64,000 nt of DNA from assembly GCA_013396525.1 (NCBI GenBank), contig VWYX01000903.1, positions 140,645-204,644 on the forward strand. Direction: 5' to 3'. Shown piece by piece: positions 10,802 through 24,959 of the stretch. A program made the translations under genes and the position numbers. Origin of the DNA: Chaetorhynchus papuensis (taxonomy: Eukaryota > Chordata > Aves > Passeriformes > Rhipiduridae). The notes beneath the pieces were generated by a model. It was not told the DNA's origin. It worked only from the letters and a program-made list of their open reading frames with translations, and did no database searches. Position 1 is the first letter of the stretch, and each line of letters begins with the position of its first letter.

Positions 10802-13800
10802 CATTTGTATCTTTTGCTTATGCAGTGAAGGGATCTGCACTGCAGCATGCCATGTTTGAACCAAGGTCTTTTGCTAAAGGAAGAGTCCTTTTTTTTTGAG
10901 TTTAATAGTTGGGAGTTTAATAGTTGTTGTCTTGGAGGTGAGGTTTTGCTGTACAGGTTACACAAATGTGCATCTGTCACAAAGGAGATGCAAAAAATAA
11001 CTGATTTAGTAGGATTTTATTTTTTTTGGTAACCAAAAAATACCCTACTGTTCCTTCAGAGTTCAGTATGTCATTAATGTGAGTAAGAGCTACGGATGAG
11101 CATGTAACTGCTTTGAAAATTTTTTTTAAGTTTCAAGGTTAGTAGTTGCTAGGAAGACACTTGCAGAACTTCTGCAAATAACTGCAAAAAAGGATGAGCA
11201 AGATGACTTTAAACGCTTAATTTTTTTACAGAATTTTAATGCTTACACATTTGCAAGACAGCCTGTGAAGGTCAGTGAAGCAAATTCCTAGAACTGCAAT
11301 CCTACAAGGACAATGTTTAGGAACAAGCAGGAAAACAAATAGAGCAAAGGAGTTGGAACAAAAAGGAGAAAATGGGATCGGAAGGAATGGGAGAGCAAGA
11401 CACCTCTTTGGAAGTGAAAATGAGATAATGGACATAGTCAACACTGTCAAGAAAACAGGAAGTTTATCACAGCTTCAGGAGAGGCTAGAAGAGAAGGAAT
11501 CATCCGTGGACAGAAGGCACAGAGGAGGAAGTTCAAAAGTTTGTGAAAAGTGTGCAGAGAGGTAGGTGCGTACTAATTTGGGCAGTGGGGTTGCAAATTT
11601 GAAGAACCCAGTAGAAGGCTATTAAAACAACCAGTAGTAGCAAAACAAATATCCTTTAGGTTAGCAAAGAGCAAAAATCAGTTACTCTTGACATGACAGT
11701 CTGTTTAAAAATAAAAAAAATTTTTTTTAATTGGGGTTTTTTTACATCTTCCTCCCGTTTCAAGATACACTGAATTTGCCAGCTCCTGCTTTATTGTGTA
11801 TATGGTGATTCAAGAGTCCTTCTTAACTCCTGTGCTTTGTATCAGTATGCCAGAAGGACATGCTTCAAGTTGAAATGGGAAAAATGATGCTTCCCAAGAG
11901 ATGGAAAACGTGAAAGGCCTTTTTTTTAAAAATGGTGAGGTGGAGGGATTTAGGAATAAAATACAGAACAAATTATAACCAATCACTAAATCTTTCTCTT
12001 CTACCAGCAACATGTGAAAAACTCTAGCTCCTGTTAACACCTTTTAGAAACAACACCTCGTGCTGATCGGTGCCTTTGCATCGAATACAGAGATGCCATA
12101 GATTGCCCAGGAAGGTGAGCACCATCCAGTAAGTACTACCTTTCCTCTAACTTATATTAAGACATGGCAGATCATGAGCCTTGTCCTTAGTTAACCATGG
12201 ATTCCTGCTGCTTTATTAAAAACCAGCCTTAATTTTTAAATTGCTTTTATTAATTTATTTGGGAATCACACATTTTTCCCTTAGTGGGGACTGTACCATG
12301 CACTTTCCCACTTGGTTCTGGACTTTGGAGAACTGACTGCAGGTTTCAGCCTTCAAAAGCCCTAAGAAATCCAGTAGGGCTGATACAGTACTTGTACAGC
12401 TGGGAGTTTTGCTTTGTGCTGCTTCAGCAACAAGGAGCAGGACTGTCTGACCTGGCAACGTTTCTGTGCTTTTCTTTTTTTTTTTCTTTTTGCCATTCAA
12501 GTGCTTTCCCCCTAGAATTCTTTTTTTCTCATAATTTGTTTTTTCTGATGATGTGTCAAATCCTTTTAGAGTAGTGTGGATGTTGGCTGAACCTTCTGCA
12601 GGTTCAGTCTATGGTGGCTAAACTGAATGGAAGCCAAGGAGCTCTCCAATGTCTATTATAAGTCAAGGGTCATGTTGTATATGGAGCAAAATACATGTAT
12701 AGTGACAGGAAGCAGAGTTTTCCCTATGTTTTAAATAAACAATAGCAGGTCCAAATTCTAGTTATTGGTGATAGGAAGATCTTTTTGTTCTGTGAGATTT
12801 CTGTTTCCTGTGACACTCTATAAGGTACATCTCCTTCATGTTTGCTGGCATTATTTGTGTTTTCTAAATGTGTGATGCAGCACATTCTTAAAAATAACTG
12901 TCAACTTTGTATTTGTTTTCAAGAAAGTGCTGATACTAAATGAGGTACTAATTTTGGATTGCAGCAACAGTCATAAAATAGGCACACTCAGCAAGAAATC
13001 TAACATGACTGTCTTTTGGATTTAGTGTCATAGGTAAACTGAAGAAAGCAGGAGTTGATAAATTTAATGCACTTTAAATCTGTGAATATGTTTAAAAATA
13101 AGTTCTAAAAATTAATATATATTTTTAAGCTGCTTATCACACATTGAAACTGGTTATTTTACTTCAGTATCCTTGGATGAATTTATTCACTAGATGGTTC
13201 ATCAAAACAGTGTATTATAAGGGCTATATATTTATAAAATACTAAAGGTACCAGGATAGTTAAATTTTGATTTTTTTCTGTTCACAGAAAATCCAAGAAG
13301 GGTCTATGAAATACGCCTAGAGCCTTGTGAGTCTTCTAGCAGAAGACACAGACAGTACAGGAAAACATTAAAATTTCTTAAAGTTGTTAATTGCTCTGAA
13401 TAAATCAACAGTTATTTATTACAATGAAGATTGTTTCTTGGGAATATCAGGAGTGCATTAGAAATATACAGCATTCTAATGGGATGTTGAATAGGTTCAT
13501 TGGCATTTTGCAATGTACTGATTTGAAAAGCAGATCAGAACTTCAGATGATTATTATAAATACATTTATACTGCAATTGTCACTTGAAAATCACTCTTCT
13601 TATTAGTTTCTGATAAATTAATTTGTTTAACATTCTTGGAAGGTGCCAAATTAGTTATGTTTATTTCAATCATCTGTGAATGTTTGCTGCCCTATTCCAT
13701 TGGAAATTACACGACAAATTCCCAGCACTACCTCAGTGTTTCCAGAGACACCCTAAGTTAGTTGCCCTAGTTCAGGTACAGTGTGTCTTCCAGGCTGCCT

Positions 13801-16800
13801 GCTGAAGAAGGCAGGCTGGATTTTTTTGTAGGAGCTGAGGCTGAATGAGCATTTTTCTGCTTGCCTCAGTTTTTTTTGAAAACCCAAGCCTGCCGCTGCA
13901 TTTGCAGTTAAGGGGCAGCTTGTGGAAAGACACATATGCTACTTTTCAGCTTCTGTTGCAACTGGTAATTTTGCTGTCATGGTTTATGTGCCAGTGACCC
14001 TTGTCTGCCTGCCCAAGGACTAAATGCATCTTCCCCAATGTTCCTCACCCATGAGCTGCCTACCCAGGAGTTTTTTTCTTCCTTGCAGGGCCCGTGGTGT
14101 GGGGGAAGGATAGAGATTCCTTTTTTTCCCTCACTCTTTTTTTTTTGCTTTTCTTCTCTCTCTGTTTTCTCTCTGAGTGTAAACTTCGACCAGTACTGAA
14201 GTTCTAAGCTGCAGTATTTCTACTGTGAGGAATGTCTAAAAGCAACTTGCTCCAGCACCGGTGAGGACTAAAGAAAAAGCTGAGAACGTTCAAAAGCAGT
14301 GCAACAAGCCAGAGTAAGGAGCTGAGCCTCCCTGTGCCTGGTCTGTCTGCAGCATGTGCTTGAAGCAGGAGTTAATTTGACCCATACATTCCTTTTCTTT
14401 TTCTTTCAGTTCTAGTCTAGTCTTGCGAAATACAAGAGCTATTCCAACATAAGTTAAAGAAGGGATCAATATCTAACAGAGATTAACTTTTTACTGAGAA
14501 AGAACAGTTGTAAGCAGGAGATTTTGGAACCATGCAGGTCCCTACAGATCTTCACAAAATATCCAGAATGCAAGAAGATTTTTCCATATTCCTAAACATT
14601 CAACTCCATCCCTGACTATGTTTTTTTTTTTATATAAAATATTTTGAAGTAATAATGGACAAGAGGGGAATTTCCATTTCCTCTCTTTTACAAGGGTATT
14701 TCCACAGCTCCACACCCTCATTAAAAGTGTTTGCTTTAGTGCATAGGTACAAAGCATGTTCAGAGCTATTTTTTTTTGATTGCTGTAGAAGAAGTTTGTT
14801 AGAGATTTTTTACATAAAGCCTGTGAGCCTCTGGGTTCATTGCTGAATGCTCTGCCAACTAAAGGAATGGTTTCTTGACTTTTTATACCTCCATTTACAA
14901 TTCTTATTTAATGATAGTAAGGATTCTTTTAGCAAAACATTTAAGCATATATGAGGCTTGTCTTACATAGGTAACTGGAACTAATACACTCTACTGATGT
15001 TATGTATATATTTCAGTATTTTACACAACTAATAATCAGAAATACTTCCGTGTGAAGTAACATCTAGTTATTTTTTTCAGTTTTGAGATTGTGCAACATG
15101 CTGAGAGCCTACACTGAACTTTTTTTTATGAGTATTTTTTTAATCCTATCTTGCTTTGTTTCATTTCACATTTTTTTCATTTTATCCATTTTTTTCTTTT
15201 TCTTTTTTCTTTATTCTCTTTTTTTTTTTTCAGTTTCGATATCTCAGAAATGTTTTTCCATGTTTCCAAGTTTTTTTGGCATTTCTAGCAAGATAACTGA
15301 AAGAAAGAATAGCAGGAAATTTTTTTTAATTGTACTGATTTTGTACAAATGAAGTAGCTGAGTGACAGAGCAGGAACTAGGTGGGAAAAGAAAATAGTGT
15401 GAGCACACAACACTAAGAAATAATATGGGGCTAGATTTGGGAAGTATTTGGGAGCAAGGACTTTGAGAATTTAGCTAGTATTGGAAATTATAAGACATGC
15501 AAAGAGGTTAAATGCCTGCAAATACGCCTGCTATAAAATATCTTACAGTTCTGCTAGTTGTAACTATCGGGGCAACTGTAGGCTACATTCAGTAGTGCCT
15601 TGAGCCATTAATGGCTTGTGTTTTTTTAGTCATCTGAGTGATCTTGCTAACTCTTTCCAGGTGCCAGTGAGGAAATATTTACAAAGGAATAAGAGAGGTA
15701 TTTGCCATACTGAATGAGAGACTGGCTGTAATTCAAAGTGTAAGAAACTGTCTTTTGGAAAGGAAATGAGTTTTTTTAGCATGTGATTTTGAGAGGACTG
15801 GAAAAAGTCCCAAGAGCAATTATGGTGATAGGAAATGTGCGACCTGTCAGTGTAGAAGAGAGTCTTTAAAAAAATAGAAGCAGTTTTGAAGTTACCCTCT
15901 GATTAACTGGGAAGAGAAAATTTTTTTGCAAAGGAAAACCGGGTATACTGAAACCAGTGTATAAAGGTGCAGGTGCTTTCATAATTAAGAAGAAAGATAG
16001 TCAAACTGAACTACTGAAAATTTTTTTAAAAACTGGTTACCAGAATTAATTATTTAATTAATTAATAATTTTTTTTTTGAAAGTTATTCAAAACTCTTAA
16101 TTTACTGATAACTGAAAAGAAACTGAAAGAGGAGAGCGCAGGTACTTAAGAGATGCTACTGCAAGAAAGGTTCAGAAGTTTTAGATACCTGTTGTGACTT
16201 TAAATGCTACTACTTGGAACTGTTCTACCACAGGACAATAGCCAGTGTTTGGCATTGTACAGACTTGTAAAGACAGAATGTCAGAACAAGTTACCTTATT
16301 CAGCAGATTGTCTTCATCGTTCTAGGTTATTGTTGTTTGCATGGACAAAAGTGCCCAACAGTTGCAGGGAACCAGAGGATGCTGGGCCTATAATAATCAA
16401 GAAGGAAGTACAGACATGTTTTTTTTTAGGAGGAAATATTTTAAGTTCCTTTGAGTCTGAGAACAATTTTTTTTTTTTGGAGACCTAAATGCTTGTGTGA
16501 GCACTGTGCAGATACTTTTCAAACAGTAGCATGTAAATTTTTCCAGTACTTTGCACAGTAGGGCTTCCCCAGTTTTGACCTCACCAAAATAACTTGGGGC
16601 ATTTGCCACTGCAGTACTGCTTTTTTTCTTGGCAGAGAGAGAGCATCCCAAAGGTGCATTTCTTTTTGTATTTTTTTTCTCATAGGAGACAGAGTTTTTA
16701 CATGTTTGTGCTCATTAGATATTTATACTATGACTTCCTATTCTCCACTGCATCAGTGGAGACCATTGCCTTTTTTTGAAGGCATTTGCACAACTTCAGA

Positions 16801-17031
16801 CTGTCCAAAAGGAAAAGAACAAAAGGAAATTATTGTGCATAAAATTGTGTATGTGGTGAACATGTTAAAAGGCAGACTCTTAATTTTGCCATTGTGTAAG
16901 GTAGCCTATTGTGCATGGGATTTTTTTCTGGCAATGACTGGTACCACAACGAGTTGCAGCAGAAGATTCTTTTTTTTGCAGTTTTGCCTCATAGCATAGG
17001 CCCATCTGAGTTTGAAAATGGAGATAATAGT

Positions 17032-17085
17032 AATCACAGAATCATTAATGTTGGAAAATACCTCCAAGATGAAATGTAACCATTG
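17032..17085 (-). mobile_element. CR1 LINE 3'-tail fragment
   Basis: The sequence from AATCACAGAATCATTAATG through GTTGGAAAATACCTCCAAGATG matches the reverse complement of the avian CR1 3' end (an 'AGAATCATTAAGGTTGGAAAAGACCTC'-like motif). Only about 55 bp are recognisable. It supports a bird origin for the left contig. Confidence 0.6.
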
Positions 17086-20000
17086 AATATTCTGAAGATT
17101 TTAAAACCTCCAGAGCATATGCTTTTGCATGCTTATTGTAATCTTTTTATGGTAACAAATATTAAGTTGTCTGATACTAAACAGGCTCAATTTCAGTACT
17201 TTTTTCTGTTGTAACTCTGTACTACAAGTGTTATGTCACACAAAATCCCCCACAGTTAGGAATCACCATAGAATCTAAATTCTGCATGAGGTTTTTCTCT
17301 CCATAGTCTAATTGTTGTTCTTTTTTTGCTGAGCTCTCTGGATAGGTTTTTAATGGTTAACTGTAAGACTTTCTTGAGGGAACCCAGAGGAGCCTGTGCT
17401 GTGGAGGGGCTCACAGCAGGTTTTTTTGGCTGCTGGGTTCAGGCACCTGGGTGCTCCACAAGTGCTGGGTGGTTTTCTGTGAGTCACTCCTTATCCAAGT
17501 TCCACTGAGCTCAGATTTCTTTTTTTTTATAAGATGGCCTGTCACAGAACAGTTCTTTGTCAGGCCCATTTCTAAAAATGAAGTTCTTTCCTCCTGTAAC
17601 TGAAGGACTCCACAGGTGTGCTGTTCCAGGGACTGAAGTCGCAGTTTCTGCTCGGGGGTGTCATTTCCCTTTTTTTTTCTGGAATTTAGGTTCACTTAGT
17701 AAAGCAAAACATGTCAAGGGAAGTTGCTGTGAGGATCTGGGTCTTGCTTGGTGTTCTTTCCTTGTAGAAGTTTTTTTGGGTGTAGGAAATGGGACAAAAT
17801 GGGTGTTACTTCTCATGTAAAAAATGTTTAGAAGCTGGATATGGCCTAAAGCTGTTTTTTTCTATTGCTCTGTTATTACGTCTTCTCTTTTTAGTCTGTA
17901 ATCTCAAAGCGTTTCCTCGCAATCATGAGGATATTACGGCAATTCCTATTAGTAACAGGATTTAAAAACCTTCCGCTCCCTCGCAGCTTATTCAAAGGAT
18001 GATAGATGTACTGAATTGAACACATGTGCTTATATTGTACCTAGGCCAACATACTTGATGTAGATCACCAAAATATGAAAGACAACTGCCACTGATTAAT
18101 TTATTGGTGTTTTCTACCCACTTCTCTGGAGCACCTTAACTCTATTAACTTGGATTGCCTAAGTTAAGCATTTTTTTTTTCAGAGTAATAAACATTCCTT
18201 ACTACTTTAATTAGGCAAATGGCAGTGTTCAGTAACTTTAATTGTGGCTAAATGAGACAAAGTTCAGGTACAAAGAGCTTCCTTTGTAGTCCAACCTCTC
18301 ACTCATAACCACAATCAATTTATTTCTTCTAGTAGAGAAATGGAAGGTTTCCTGGGGAAAAAAATGTATGTTTTTTTACACACAGAGTCGAATTTTAATT
18401 ATCTTCTTTCCTATTTTATAGCATGTGGATTTGCAACCTTAATAGCAATTTAAAATAAAATATCTCGTAGAAATTCCTTCACAGCATGACATACTGACAG
18501 AGACCATGAGAATGCAGCTCCAGCAGACCAGCTCTGCTGATGAGCTACAATGTAGGTGCATTTAGGACTATCCTGAGCACATGCAAGCAAGAGCTGAGAC
18601 AGGTTTATTTGCTCTGAAGGAACGATGGTGTGTGTGTGTAGTCTGGTCCTACACTATACTTGGATAATACCACCACTTGGAAATAACTGAAGTGTTTGGT
18701 AAAAAAAAATTAAAACAGTAAAAATTTGCAGAGATGTGAGTGTTTTAAGGAATATTTTAAAATAAGTAATGTGAACAACTATATGTTTTTAGATGCAGGA
18801 TATTAAAAATTATTTTGTAATTTTTTTATTTATACCATGACATCTATTGGGGACTTTGCTATGACCAGACTGTTTTACACAAAATTTGGTAAAATACTGG
18901 TAATGTAGTTTTAAACTCCAGCATGGCTGAATGAGCAAGAACTGTAAAACACATTTGCTACTGTATTTGTAAAATATGAAGGTACACAGGCATTCATATG
19001 TGTAGGAAATGACCATGCTTCAAAGCTTAACGGTTTGAAAAAAATTAAAAATATCAAAGGGAATGTTGACTATTTTCTGATTTTACCTAGGAAATTATTA
19101 TCTAGCGATTTTTAAGGATGTGGGTAATATGGAAAATTTACACAATCAAGTGGAGTTAGGAGTGCAGACATTTTCAAAATAATCTTAATTGCCCGGAGAT
19201 ATCTCGAAGCCAAAAAGCCTTTATAGGAAAAATACAGTAATTCCCATCAATGTGCTTTAACTCATGAACTGTAAAGACAGTGAGTGAGGACTGGTGAGGC
19301 TTTGTATTTTCGGATCAATTTTTCCCTTTTTTTGAGGAAGAGTAGAGGTTTTATGCAAGTCTGAAAATAACATCGGTGCAGTAAAGCAGCAGTACAGGTC
19401 TAAGCGGATTCCATGCTGTTGCAGCCTGGACTTTGAAAACTATTGCTTGAGATGTCAGGGAAAAAAAAATACACTGAGCAAATTACGAGATTCTAGGGAA
19501 ATTCCTGTTTTATCTAGAGATTTTTTTTTTTACAAGAAAAAAAAGTCTGAGGTAATCTGAAAGTCTCCTAAGATCTTAGGCATAAGTAGGAAGGGCAGTA
19601 CTTCCTAAGCATCTACTCTCCAGGTTTCTTACAAGCCTGATTAATTCTCTTTTTGTTGAAGAGAGAAAATGGGCTAGAACAGAGATATGCCTTGGGAGGG
19701 ACCCTGAGTTGGATTTTGTTTTTTTTTGTGATGTCAATACAGATTTGACTATGTAATTTTTTTTTGTTTCTACATATAGCTATAGATGTGGGAGTTTCTA
19801 AGAAAGTGTTTTGATCAATAGTCATCTTCACTAGAACAAGTTTGGAAGTACAAAGCACTTCCATTTTATTAACAGTATTTGATCCATGACTAATTGCTTT
19901 TATCCTGTGAAGCTGTGTTTCTGTAAATGTATCTTTATGGTTTTAATGAGTGGTTTTAAAGTCTAAAACTAACCGTATAGCTGTATGAACAAACTCTTCA

Positions 20001-20857
20001 AGAACTAGAAGATAAGTTTAGTTCAGTGGTTCAATTTTCCTTTTTTTTGTGTGTGTATTTCTAAGGCTTTTAATTATTCCTGTTGGATCTCAGAAACATG
20101 AGGTATCCCACAGTGAGGATGAGAAGACAGGTTCTTAAGTTCACACCGGGTTCTAGTTTCACATGTAACAGTGGTCAGTTTGGTCAGACTTCACAGTTGT
20201 ATGAAAGCTTAATTTCAGTGACAGATTTACAAACAGGATGTAGGGGCTGTAATGGGATGCATTAAAGTAAATATTTTAGCATTTAGGATCAGTAGCTGAG
20301 GTTTTGAAAAACAGGAAACCATTTCAGGGTGGAGACTCCAGAAGGACTTAATGTTCTTTAACATAATTGTGTGAATGCCTGTGTATCTGTAACCATAGGT
20401 TTCTGTAACATAGTTGGGGTTTATTGTTTCAAATGGAAAGCCCTGCCTCCCTTTGCTCCCTAAAAGGCTGCATATGAAAAAATGCAGAGGGAAACTTCCA
20501 GTGACCTATTGCATTGTATTGTTTTTTTCCTAGCAAAGGCTCCTTTTCTCGGCAATCATTCATCATTTTGAAGTCCTTCCAAAGGAAGACAAGGCTCTTT
20601 GAGTTGGTCCAAAAGAATCAAAATTCAGTGGCTAGTGCTAATCCTTGCTAATAATTTTCTGAAGTTATTGCAAATAAAGAACTTGCAATACCTGATTGGT
20701 GGCATGATTTACAGGGCCCGTTTTTTTACTCACGGATTTTTGTACGGCCAAACCATTCTGGTCACACATTTTTTTTTAGGGAAACAAATAAGAAGTTTTA
20801 GTGCCTCTCAACTGCCTTAATTTTTTTCCCCCAAATTAATACATTAATACTATCTCT

Positions 20858-20928
20858 ATAATAATAATAATAANNNNNNNNNNNNNNNNNNNNNNNNNNN
20901 NNNNNNNNNNNNNNNNNNNNNNNNNNNN
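20858..20928. other. Assembly gap (55 N) next to an AAT microsatellite
   Basis: Bases 20874-20928 are N. The left flank ends in about five ATA/AAT repeats (20858-20873), and similar TATCTCT words occur on both sides, so the gap probably interrupts a simple repeat. The T7 grid ends here; sequence to the right has normal homopolymer content. Confidence 0.95.
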
Positions 20929-23900
20929 TATCTCTGATGCTTTACTACATAACAATGCTGATAGACGTTTATAAATATGTGACTAGAATACAAACTAAAA
21001 TAACCCAACTATCATAATATTATAAGAAAATAGAACATATTACACAAGGAAAAAGGTCAGCCAGGGTATTGAAAGCAACTGGGTACCTGCATCAGGGAGA
21101 TGAATTCTGTGTTCTGTTGGAGAACACACATGACAGTTACCCCAAACTCAATAGAATATATGCATGACTATTTATTGGTTTTTAATTAAAACTGATTTTC
21201 AGCCATTTTTTAAAGAGAACTGAAATCGATAATGACTTCTCTAATTGCTTATATATGGGTTTTAGGTGCCCTGTAGGGAATACAGTACTTCTGAAGATTG
21301 ATGTAATTCAGCATATAGATACATTGGTTCAACATTTGAGTTGCCTGTAAGGATTCCAATAGAACTTGGAATATTGTAGCATTTTCTCTCCTTTTGCTAC
21401 TACAATAAGTCTTTAACTTTCCTGTGTAGTTCCCTCACAGTGTTTTCCATGTCCTTTGAACTTACTAGACAAGTCAAATGACAGTTTCTATCAGAAACAG
21501 TAGTCCTTGGCCTCCACTTGTATGCATGCAACCAACTTGGTGATATTGGCATTCACCTGCAAATCAAGAAAAACATTTTTAAATTAACTGAGATTTAAAT
21601 ATACCTGAGATGATTTAAGCTATAAATACCCTGTCTTGTGGATAATAGGACTAATAAATTCATTGTTGAAATGAGTCTTAGTCCTGACGAAATAGATGCA
21701 GATATAGCGTTTTTGTGGCACCAGAAAACAAATTTGTGTTTATGTACCTTTTATAAAGGTAGCTTATAGAAGACATTTTCAGGAGTAATCTGCAGTATAC
21801 ATATCAATCACTAAGTAAAAAGTTTTTCTAAAAGAAATTATAATATATTGAGAAAGATCTATGTATTTTCTCCTTTGCACATAATTATTTAGTCTATATG
21901 CCACATAGATATTAATAACTCATTACATTGATCTATTTGCATATGTTTCACATAGCACAGAGCATTTATGTATTTTAAGTGTAGGCCATACTTTCGTGTT
22001 GTAAGGAGTTTTAAAACTGGGCAAGAATATCCTTTCAGTGGGGTTAAACTGCAGATATAAACACTGACATGTAGGATATCTGTAGGTGTCCATGTGTCAA
22101 CTCATGCAGTTAGTGAAGTTCAGTAAAACTGGTCTAAGTCCTACATTTAGTTGGAATATATAAAAAATAAAAAATAAGTTTTTACATGGCAATGATTTTA
22201 ACTTCTAAACCATCATAAACCTTAAATTCCTTTTTAAAAAAATATTATTTTGTCTTTCTATAAATTATTTCAATTAAAGGTCAAACATAAAAGTCACAGC
22301 CTAAATACAGGCAGTTCAAATGTTATAAATATCACAGCATAGATGAAATGAGGAAAATTACTTTTTTAATCTGAAGATTAGCATGAACTGTGATTTAATA
22401 AGTGAAAATTCCTCTCATTTCCAGTCAATGTTTCTCATTTCCTTGATTTAAGTATGTTGTGATTTCTGAAACTGATATGGTCTGATTATACGATAATTTG
22501 TAGGTGGGAAACTTTCAGGAAGTTTCTTGCTGTCTTCAGAGATAAAATGTTCAAATTGTACAAATTTATGCACTCCAGTATTTACCAGTCTTTCTATGTG
22601 TTGTTCATTCTACATGGGTTTGGACTTTTAAAAAAATTATGTGATTTTCACTGTTGAAGGAATAATAATGGCAGTAAAGTAAGACAAGCTAAAGAAGGAA
22701 GTCATACCTCAAATAACGAGACATTATCTCAGCAAATAAGGACATTATTTAATGAACTGCATGATGAACTTGGCCAGTTGTGTGCAGTCTTCTTCTTCTG
22801 CTGAAGCCACTACTGTTGACTATTGCTGTAAGTTAGACAGGGTCCTACAGTAAATGCAAAAGTGGGAAATGATCTGTTCCTCAGGCAGATTTTGCCAGAG
22901 CACGCTCTAGTCTTGCACTTCTGAGAACGATGAGTGGCTCTGTCCAGGTGGCCAACTTTGTCAGGATAATAAATCGATGTCCTTTCTTCTCTGTCCCAGA
23001 GGAACTGTGCAGGAGGGAAAATGGTCTTCCTTCCAGAGGATATTTGCCTTTGCCATAGTGATAGAAAAAGCTGATGAATAAATCAGCCAGAAAAAAACAA
23101 AACAAAACAAAAACCCAGAAGGGTCAGAAAACTTACGGCAAAGGGAAAAACAGTGAAAATATTGTGTATGTCAGGACTCTGGTTGCCATTTCATAAACAA
23201 CCTTCTTCCTATTTTTGTATAATATACTTGGATATCCTGTTTCTTTCTTTATCCCTCGTGTGGCTTTGGGATTTTGAAAAGGGCTGAAGCCACAGAAAGG
23301 TTTCATCTATTGTGTATTGGCAGAAGGTGGAGGCTTTTCTGATAAAACTGAGAAATGTTTAAAGAGAGATAATAGATGCTACTAAAATGATAAATGCCAA
23401 CTTTCTCCCAAGAGGAGAATGGAAAGAAACACCACAGACAGAAAAGTTATTTTGATTGTATGCATTAGAGGTTCACTATTTCATGTATTTCATTTGAAAC
23501 ATCTTTGCACTTTGAGATCAGTTTTGACATGATTTTCAAGCTGTTTTGCAAAGCCAACTTCCATTCTTTAGGTAAAGACACATATTCTTGTGATAAAATT
23601 TGCATATTTTTGTGCTACAGCAAAGACAGCCTTCTGAACTTTATCCATGCTTCATGCTGAGTGGCCCAGCATAGCAGGAGCTCTGTAAATTTCATGGTCC
23701 TCATGAGTTCAGTTACACCAATCCATGTTGCCAGAAAGCAAGCAAAGTAGCTCCTTAGCCTTTCAGTCATTCCAGTTTGTAGTGTTAGTAAATGTGGTGC
23801 TTTCAGGGTTAAAAAATCTTTTAGTAAGTCATTACACAGCTGAAGAGGATAATGCAAAGTCTGAAAGTGTACCTAGAAGATTCTCTCTTTGAGTCCATTG

Positions 23901-24959
23901 GGCTTTAGACTAGGTCAGAATGAAAATCTAAGTAAGAAGGTGACATGATTAATTTAGGGAAATCTTTCCTTTACAGCTACCAACAGGCAGCTCTGCGACA
24001 CCTGTAGTGCCAAGTCAGCAGGTGGTGACACGGCCAAACTGGTAACAGGACTGAGCTGGCCTGGGAGCAGTGCACTGGCAGGCAGCAACAGCTGTGGGAC
24101 AGTTCAAAACTGACAGAGGCTCTGTGCAAAACTAAGATGCTAAGAAGAGCTCAGTTGATAAAATTCAGTGGCATTCTAGATTCGGAAACGACAGAGATTA
24201 TTTTGAAGTAGCGTGGAGAAAAGATCTTGCAGTAGTAGTGCAGAGGAGAGTAAAACAGCAGAGCTGGTTTTAGTGTGGCAGAACAGAGCAGGTGATTCCT
24301 AGTTGTAACTGAAATAGTGTTAGGTAATACTATTAATTTGTATTTTCCTATGCTGTTTAGGATAAGATTTAAAAGGCTGCAAGCTTTAGAAATACATGAC
24401 AGTGAATTTGTATTTCCAAATCTCTTAGATATTTCTCAAATTTCATTTGCTCATATGATTTTTTTTGTATTGAGTTGTGCTCTCAAAAACACGGACTCAA
24501 TGCAGAGACCATTTGTCAGAGTCCCTGTGTAAGCAACTGTATCACTTGTACTTCCACCGTTCTCAAGCTTTTATCTTCTAATCTGCTTTTGGCCAGTGTC
24601 AGGGATGGGATTCTGGCTTGAAAAATTCTGACTGATCCACTGTAGGCATAGTCTGTCCATCTCTGTCTCCTTGTAACAACTACACTGATGAGCACACTCA
24701 AACAGGATTTGAATTCCAAAATACTGGAAATGGGGGAATAGGACTGAGATCTCAGGTACTAGCCAGCTTCTGGCCTACTTTCCAGGTAGGAAATTTGTGA
24801 TTCTTACCAAGGTTTAGAGGAATATTTAATTAACCAGAAAAACCTTCTTTCTCTTGCAAAAGCAGACCTTTCTGTTAAAGGTTTTGGTGTACCCTTGCAT
24901 TTCTTTTAATATATGCTGGAAAAGATAATAAGCAAATAGTTCTAAGTGTAAGGCAGAAT

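Larger units (their letters stand above)
18..20827 (+). other. 50-bp grid of seven-T blocks (probable sequence artefact)
   Basis: About 110 runs of seven or more T cover positions 18-24 of a 50-bp frame in the first half (for example 18, 768, 818, 1018, 1068, 1218, 3368, 4818, 6918, 8568, 9968, 10718). In the second half they cover positions 21-27 (for example 11221, 12521, 13271, 13821, 14071, 15271, 17421, 18821, 20721, 20821). Not every 50-bp tile has one. Only about 15 T runs of this length lie off the grid, close to the background right of the gap (about 17 in 43 kb). Duplicated sequences in the contig show the blocks replace real bases without changing length. No biological process places T7 at exact multiples of 50 bp, so I read it as an assembly, consensus or file error. 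Poly-pyrimidine tracts, terminators and open frames in this contig should not be trusted. Confidence 0.9.
376..20873. other. Long stretch with no recognisable gene
   Basis: I found no exon that I can assign to a known protein. Contents are AT-rich unique sequence, one CR1 tail fragment (17032-17085), three local tandem repeats (8474-8555, 10445-10639, 10696-10801) and the T7 grid. The frames of 60-110 codons here are short, have atypical composition and are often built from T7 blocks read as Phe. A real exon could be hidden because some 7-bp windows are overwritten. Stretches that look like possible conserved non-coding DNA include 6570-6905 (AT-rich, octamer ATGCAAAT at 6745-6752, several TAATTA-type cores) and about 17880-18010. 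Neither can be confirmed without alignment. Confidence 0.6.

Noticed and set aside
11275..11565. 96-codon plus-strand frame ending near a GTAGGTG donor
   Set aside because: Lys/Glu-rich but matches nothing I know, has no convincing acceptor, and sits in the grid-affected contig.
18..20827. T7 runs as Pol III terminators, nucleosome-excluding tracts or insertion scars
   Set aside because: Exact 50-bp spacing and the repeat controls show base replacement with no length change; biology does not fit.
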